This document shows, one piece after another, positions 60,805-64,000 of a DNA stretch of 64,000 bases. Position numbers and translations under genes: made by a program. The DNA lies in assembly GCF_051954575.1 (NCBI RefSeq), contig NZ_JBQCHP010000001.1:1-64000 (forward strand), read 5' to 3'. A model generated the notes under the pieces. The model did not search any database. It saw only the letters and a list, made by a program, of their open reading frames with translations, and was not told where the DNA came from. Every line of letters starts with the position of its first letter. Positions within the stretch are counted from its first letter, which is position 1. Source of the stretch: Dyella_B sp035690825 (lineage in GTDB: Bacteria; Pseudomonadota; Gammaproteobacteria; Xanthomonadales; Rhodanobacteraceae).

Positions 60805-61205
60805 CGCATCGACTCCCGCTGCAGCCGCCATAGACGGCGCAGCATCTCTTGTTCGAGCCGCCGCAACTGGGTATGCAATTGACTGAGTGCCTGCTCTTCG
60901 GCCGCGAAGCGTTCTTCGAGCGCGCGGCTTACGGCGTTCAGGTCGTCGCTGCGCAGATAGTCGCGCGTCGCCAGCGTGAGGGTGTTGCCGGCGAAGTACA
61001 ACACGCTTCCCGGCTGCGCCAGATAATCCCAGTGATCGTCGGCGTGGTGGATGCGCGACAGGCCGGAGACCAGGGCTGTGATGAAGGCTTCGCGGTGAGC
61101 GCGGATGGCGAATTGGCCACTGGGATCCTCGCCCACGAAAGCCGCTACACCGGTGATGTGTTCGTTGGCGCGAGGGCTCAGCAGGTGGATGTCGAACGTA
61201 TTCAT
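60801..61205 (-). CDS. atpC: N-ATPase epsilon subunit
   Basis: 134 aa from the ATG at 61205, overlapping the beta-subunit stop by 4 nt. Beta-sandwich part FDIHLLSPRANEHITGVAAFVGEDPSGQFAIRAHREAFITAL, then two helices rich in Arg and Glu (LEERFAAEEQALSQLHTQLRRLEQEMLRRLWRL). Overlaps the AtpQ-like gene by 4 nt. Confidence 0.92.
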   Translation of the reverse strand: MNTFDIHLLSPRANEHITGVAAFVGEDPSGQFAIRAHREAFITALVSGLSRIHHADDHWDYLAQPGSVLYFAGNTLTLATRDYLRSDDLNAVSRALEERFAAEEQALSQLHTQLRRLEQEMLRRLWRLQRESMR

Positions 61206-62626
61206 GGGTTCGCGCCGGGCAGGCGCCCACGCATGTAGCACTGTGCTTCGGGCGCGTCGTCGTAGCGGCCATCCAGCAGTGCTTCGCAATCGGCCAACGT
61301 TCCCTCCAGCGGCACGCTGGCGCCGGCGATGCCGGTGCTTGCGGCGACCACCGCGAAGGGCTGCGAAAGGTAGCGCTGCAACCGGCGCGCGCGTAGCACC
61401 AGTTTGCGGTCGACGGCCGACAGCGCTTCGATGCCCAGCATGGCGATCACGTCTTCCAGTTCTTTATAGCGGGCCAGGTGCTCGCGCACTTGCGTGGCTA
61501 TCCGGTAATGGCGCGTGCCGACAATGGCCGGATCGAGCAGGCGGCTGCGGGAAGCCAGGGGATCCACCGCGGGGTAGATGCCTTGCGCGGCCTGCTCGCG
61601 CGAAAGGATCACGCTGGTATCCAGGTGCGCCAGGATCGCCACCACGGCCGGATCGGTCATGTCGTCCGCCGGCACGTAAACCGCCTGAACCGAGGTGATG
61701 CTTCCGCGTTGCGTGGAGCAGATGCGCTCTTCCAGTTCGGCGATTTCCGAGAGCAGTGTGGGTTGGTAACCCACGGTTGCCGGCATGCGGCCGAGCAAGC
61801 CGGAAACTTCGCTTCCCGCTTGCGCGAAGCGAAACGCATTATCCATCAGGAACAGCACCTCGCCGCCGAGCGTGTCGCGCAGGTATTCGGCATAGGTGAT
61901 GCCGGCAAGGCCGACACGAAAGCGTACGCCCGGCACTTCGTCCATCTGGCCGAACACCATCAAGGTGTGCGGCATCACGCCGGCATCGCGCATGTCGTGC
62001 CACAACTCGTGTCCCTCGCGGATGCGCTCGCCCACGCCACAGAAGACGTTGGCCCCGTGATGCAGTTGCACGATGGCGTGCATGAACTCAGTGATCAGTA
62101 CCGTCTTGCCGACACCTGCGCCGCCGAATAGACCGGTTTTGCCGCCTCGCGCAAATGGACACAGCAGGTCGATCACCTTGATGCCGGTTTCCAGGATGCC
62201 ACTGAGCGGCTTGGTGTCGTTGAGCGAAAGGGGCTTGCCGGTGAGCGGCAGGAACTGTTCCGCGGAGACGGGGGCACCACCGTCCAGCGGGGTGCCGAAT
62301 ACATCCAACAGGCGCCCGAGCACGCTCGACGATACGGGAAGACACACCGGCGCTTGCGTGTCGAAAACCGGCTGGCCCCGGCGCATGCCGCCGGTGCGGC
62401 CGAGCGCAAGCGTTCTTACCCGGCGGGAATCCAGCTCCTGCTGCACTTCCAGTTGAATGGTCGCCGTGCCGACGGCCGTGCGCAGCGCATGGCGCAGCAA
62501 CGGCGGGTGCGCGCAGCGGACGTCGACCACCGAGCCTTGCACCGACTCGACGCTGCCGATATATGCGTCCAGCCTGCTGGAGCCTTCGGATTCCTGTTCG
62601 CTGGATCGAAAGGGTGGTTTGTCCAT
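61202..62626 (-). CDS. atpD: N-ATPase beta subunit (catalytic)
   Basis: 474 aa. P-loop GGAGVGKT at 168-175, catalytic Glu in GVGERIREG, and the family phrases GRMPATVGYQPTLLSEIAELEERI and TSVQAVYVPADDMTDPA. First gene of the operon atpD-C-Q-B-E-F-A-G, the order unique to N-ATPases. The predicted -10 ends seven bases before the ATG, so the message may be leaderless. An N-ATPase can use ATP to pump ions outward when respiration fails. Confidence 0.95.
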   Translation of the reverse strand: MDKPPFRSSEQESEGSSRLDAYIGSVESVQGSVVDVRCAHPPLLRHALRTAVGTATIQLEVQQELDSRRVRTLALGRTGGMRRGQPVFDTQAPVCLPVSSSVLGRLLDVFGTPLDGGAPVSAEQFLPLTGKPLSLNDTKPLSGILETGIKVIDLLCPFARGGKTGLFGGAGVGKTVLITEFMHAIVQLHHGANVFCGVGERIREGHELWHDMRDAGVMPHTLMVFGQMDEVPGVRFRVGLAGITYAEYLRDTLGGEVLFLMDNAFRFAQAGSEVSGLLGRMPATVGYQPTLLSEIAELEERICSTQRGSITSVQAVYVPADDMTDPAVVAILAHLDTSVILSREQAAQGIYPAVDPLASRSRLLDPAIVGTRHYRIATQVREHLARYKELEDVIAMLGIEALSAVDRKLVLRARRLQRYLSQPFAVVAASTGIAGASVPLEGTLADCEALLDGRYDDAPEAQCYMRGRLPGANP

Positions 62627-62660
62627 GGGGACACGTTAATCGCCGGGCGTCCGGCGCAAG

Positions 62661-62674
62661 ATGACTTCGGTCAA
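62661..62674 (-). promoter_or_regulatory. Degenerate FNR/DNR-like box and -10 of the N-ATPase operon
   Basis: Minus strand TTGACCGAAGTCAT: a good left half and a poor right half. TAACGT at 62633-62638 (minus) follows after exactly 22 nt, as in the better sites. The start codon at 62626 would lie at or beside the transcript start. Confidence 0.5.
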
Positions 62675-62786
62675 CTGAGTCCTTGTCCGCATCCTGTTCG
62701 AAGATGGTGATGGCATTTATGTGGAACGTTGCCTTGCCGGCCTGTGTATCAGGTGATGGCGCGAAATGAAGCTTTTCCCATGGTAT

Positions 62787-62800
62787 TTGACAATCATCAA
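62787..62800 (+). promoter_or_regulatory. FNR/DNR-type box for the mechanosensitive channel gene
   Basis: TTGACAATCATCAA, one base off the dyad. It lies inside the longest possible ORF and so argues for a later start; CACTAT at 62822 is a weak -10 candidate after 21 nt. Confidence 0.6.
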
Positions 62801-62860
62801 CGCGACGCCGTTTTTCTGCCGCACTATCACATGGCATCCGATCGAGCTTTTTTTGCAGCC

Positions 62861-63901
62861 ATGGACCTACTTCCAAGCGTCATCCTCAGCGGGTTCGATA
62901 TCGGCTTCCTCGCGGTGGCGGCCTTGCTCCTGGCGTGCGGATTCGTGCGTCGGCTTCGGCCTTATCGCGCCCTGCTTTGGGGCGGCAGCGGGTTGCTGCT
63001 GATTACGGCGATTTATCCCCGGCACGGCAACCCGCTTGGGCGATATCTTTTTGTGGGCGCTGACGGCACATCGCGGATACCGCCGGAATTGTTGACGGTG
63101 ATCTGGTGGATTTTGGGGGCGTGGCTTCTGAAGAGCCTGCTCGACCTGATTCTGCGCCGCACGATCTTTCCCGACGACAACCAGCCCCATGCGCGGCAAC
63201 TCTTCGCGGATCTGGCATCGGCATTGATCTACGTTCTGGCGTTCGTCGGCATCATGGATGTCGTGTTCAAGCAGCCGGTGTCTACCGTGCTGGCGACCTC
63301 CGGCGTGCTGGCGATCGTGCTTGCCCTCGCGCTGCAAAGCACATTGGCGGACGTGTTCTCCGGCCTGGCGATCAACATCGAGCGTTCCTTCGGCGCGGGT
63401 GACTGGATTGCCATGAAAGACGGCGTCGAAGGCCAGATCATCGAGGTCAACTGGCGGGCAACGCGTATAAAGACATGCTCCAACGATCTGGTGGTGGTGC
63501 CAAACAGCGTTATCGCAAAGTCGATCGTTACCAATCATTGCCGCTTGAACGTTCCGCAGCTATGCACCATTCGGGTCCAGGTGCATCACGGCGAGCCGCC
63601 TGCGCGCGTGATCAGCGCGTTGGAAGAGGCCGCGGGCAAGGCGGCGTACCTGACGGGAGGCATAAAACCATCGGCTTGCGCATGCCGGTTCGACGACGCC
63701 ATGATCGTCTACGAGCTGACTTTCGCTGCCGCCGATTTCACGACGATATCCGTCGTGCAGTCGCGCGTGATTACCCAGGTCGAAACCACGCTGCACGATC
63801 TGGGTATCGACATCGGCAATCCGGTTGTCGATATGCGGGGGCTTCGATTCAATCGCGGCAGCGCCGACGCGATGGGGCCGGTGCGTACAGTGGGTGGCTG
63901 A
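62861..63901 (+). CDS. MscS-family mechanosensitive channel
   Basis: 346 aa from the ATG at 62861; an ATG at 62831 and longer forms to 62729 are possible, but the latter run through the regulator box, and none has a clear ribosome site. Four to five helices; the pore-lining TM3 and following beta domain are seen in VLATSGVLAIVLALALQSTLADVFSGLAINIERSF, then IAMKDGVEGQIIEVNWRATRIKTCSNDLVVVPNSVIAKSIVTN, the strongest MscS signature. It opens under membrane tension, releasing solutes. The C-terminal cytoplasmic part is about 130 residues. Confidence 0.9.
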   Translation: MDLLPSVILSGFDIGFLAVAALLLACGFVRRLRPYRALLWGGSGLLLITAIYPRHGNPLGRYLFVGADGTSRIPPELLTVIWWILGAWLLKSLLDLILRRTIFPDDNQPHARQLFADLASALIYVLAFVGIMDVVFKQPVSTVLATSGVLAIVLALALQSTLADVFSGLAINIERSFGAGDWIAMKDGVEGQIIEVNWRATRIKTCSNDLVVVPNSVIAKSIVTNHCRLNVPQLCTIRVQVHHGEPPARVISALEEAAGKAAYLTGGIKPSACACRFDDAMIVYELTFAAADFTTISVVQSRVITQVETTLHDLGIDIGNPVVDMRGLRFNRGSADAMGPVRTVGG

Positions 63902-63954
63902 CTACCGGAGGGACAGGGGATTGCCCGGAAACTTCTTTGCAACTGTCCACGTGC

Positions 63955-64000
63955 CTACAGATCGATCACGATCCGCCCGTCGACCTTGCCCATCTTGAGG
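63955..64000 (-). CDS. C-terminal end of a zinc alcohol dehydrogenase-like gene (partial)
   Basis: Only 14 codons and a TAG stop are inside the window; on the minus strand they read LKMGKVDGRIVIDL. This is the typical end of AdhP-like zinc alcohol dehydrogenases. The rest lies beyond the window. The assignment rests on this short tail only. Confidence 0.5.
   Translation of the reverse strand, partial: LKMGKVDGRIVIDL

Noticed and set aside
1..64000. CRISPR array, insertion sequence, prophage, tRNA or rRNA
   Set aside because: No regularly spaced repeats, transposase or integrase genes, or recognisable RNA genes were seen on either strand. Small RNAs cannot be excluded by eye.

Overview
The window is GC-rich, densely packed chromosomal DNA from a gram-negative bacterium. 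Gene content, codon use and the extragenic repeats suggest a gammaproteobacterium of the Xanthomonadales, possibly Rhodanobacteraceae; this placement is an inference from protein character, not a database result. I saw no rRNA, tRNA, CRISPR array, phage or insertion sequence.

Layout. 1-3.4 kb: end of a peptide transporter, a beta-propeller protein, a zinc alcohol dehydrogenase and a small hydrophilic protein. 3.5-12.3 kb: a complete respiratory nitrate reductase operon (narK, narG, narH, narJ, narI and a parvulin isomerase), followed by a divergent Nramp-like transporter. 13.6-19.3 kb: four universal stress proteins, a GNAT acetyltransferase, a CBS protein and an FNR/DNR-family regulator. 19.3-26.6 kb: a sensor kinase/response regulator pair, divergent from a four-gene DevBCA/TolC-type exporter. 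26.7-35 kb: an uncharacterised gene with a ribbon-helix-helix regulator, then a six-gene Hyf/complex-I-like operon whose large subunit lacks all four NiFe-binding cysteines. 35-39.5 kb: FtsH-like protease, flavodoxin, OmpA lipoprotein and a phosphoribosyltransferase-hydrolase fusion. 39.6-43.6 kb: a probable transmembrane electron path (NAD(P)H/FAD/2Fe-2S protein, cytochrome b, decaheme cytochrome c), then a di-heme peroxidase. 43.6-49.6 kb: VIT transporter, MacAB-like exporter and a DUF2238 membrane protein. 49.6-56.5 kb: stress genes (Usp, DUF3775, host-attachment protein, Hsp20, erythromycin-esterase-like, Old Yellow Enzyme, BON, PPK2). 56.5-62.6 kb: an N-ATPase-type second F1Fo ATPase operon. 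62.8-64 kb: an MscS channel and the end of another alcohol dehydrogenase.

How it works together. At least eighteen TTGAY-N4-RTCAA-like sites, the pattern read by FNR/ANR/DNR regulators, sit in promoter regions across the window. Ten of them are followed at exactly 21-22 nt by a TAnnnT -10 hexamer. A regulator whose recognition helix fits such sites is encoded at 18.6 kb, yet it lacks the FNR iron-sulphur cysteines. The window therefore looks like a large low-oxygen/nitrogen-oxide survival region: nitrate respiration, alternative electron and ion-pumping complexes, and many dormancy and stress proteins under one control. The most unusual parts are the Ni-less hydrogenase-like (Ehr-type) complex, the decaheme relay, and two operons whose predicted transcripts would begin at their start codons.
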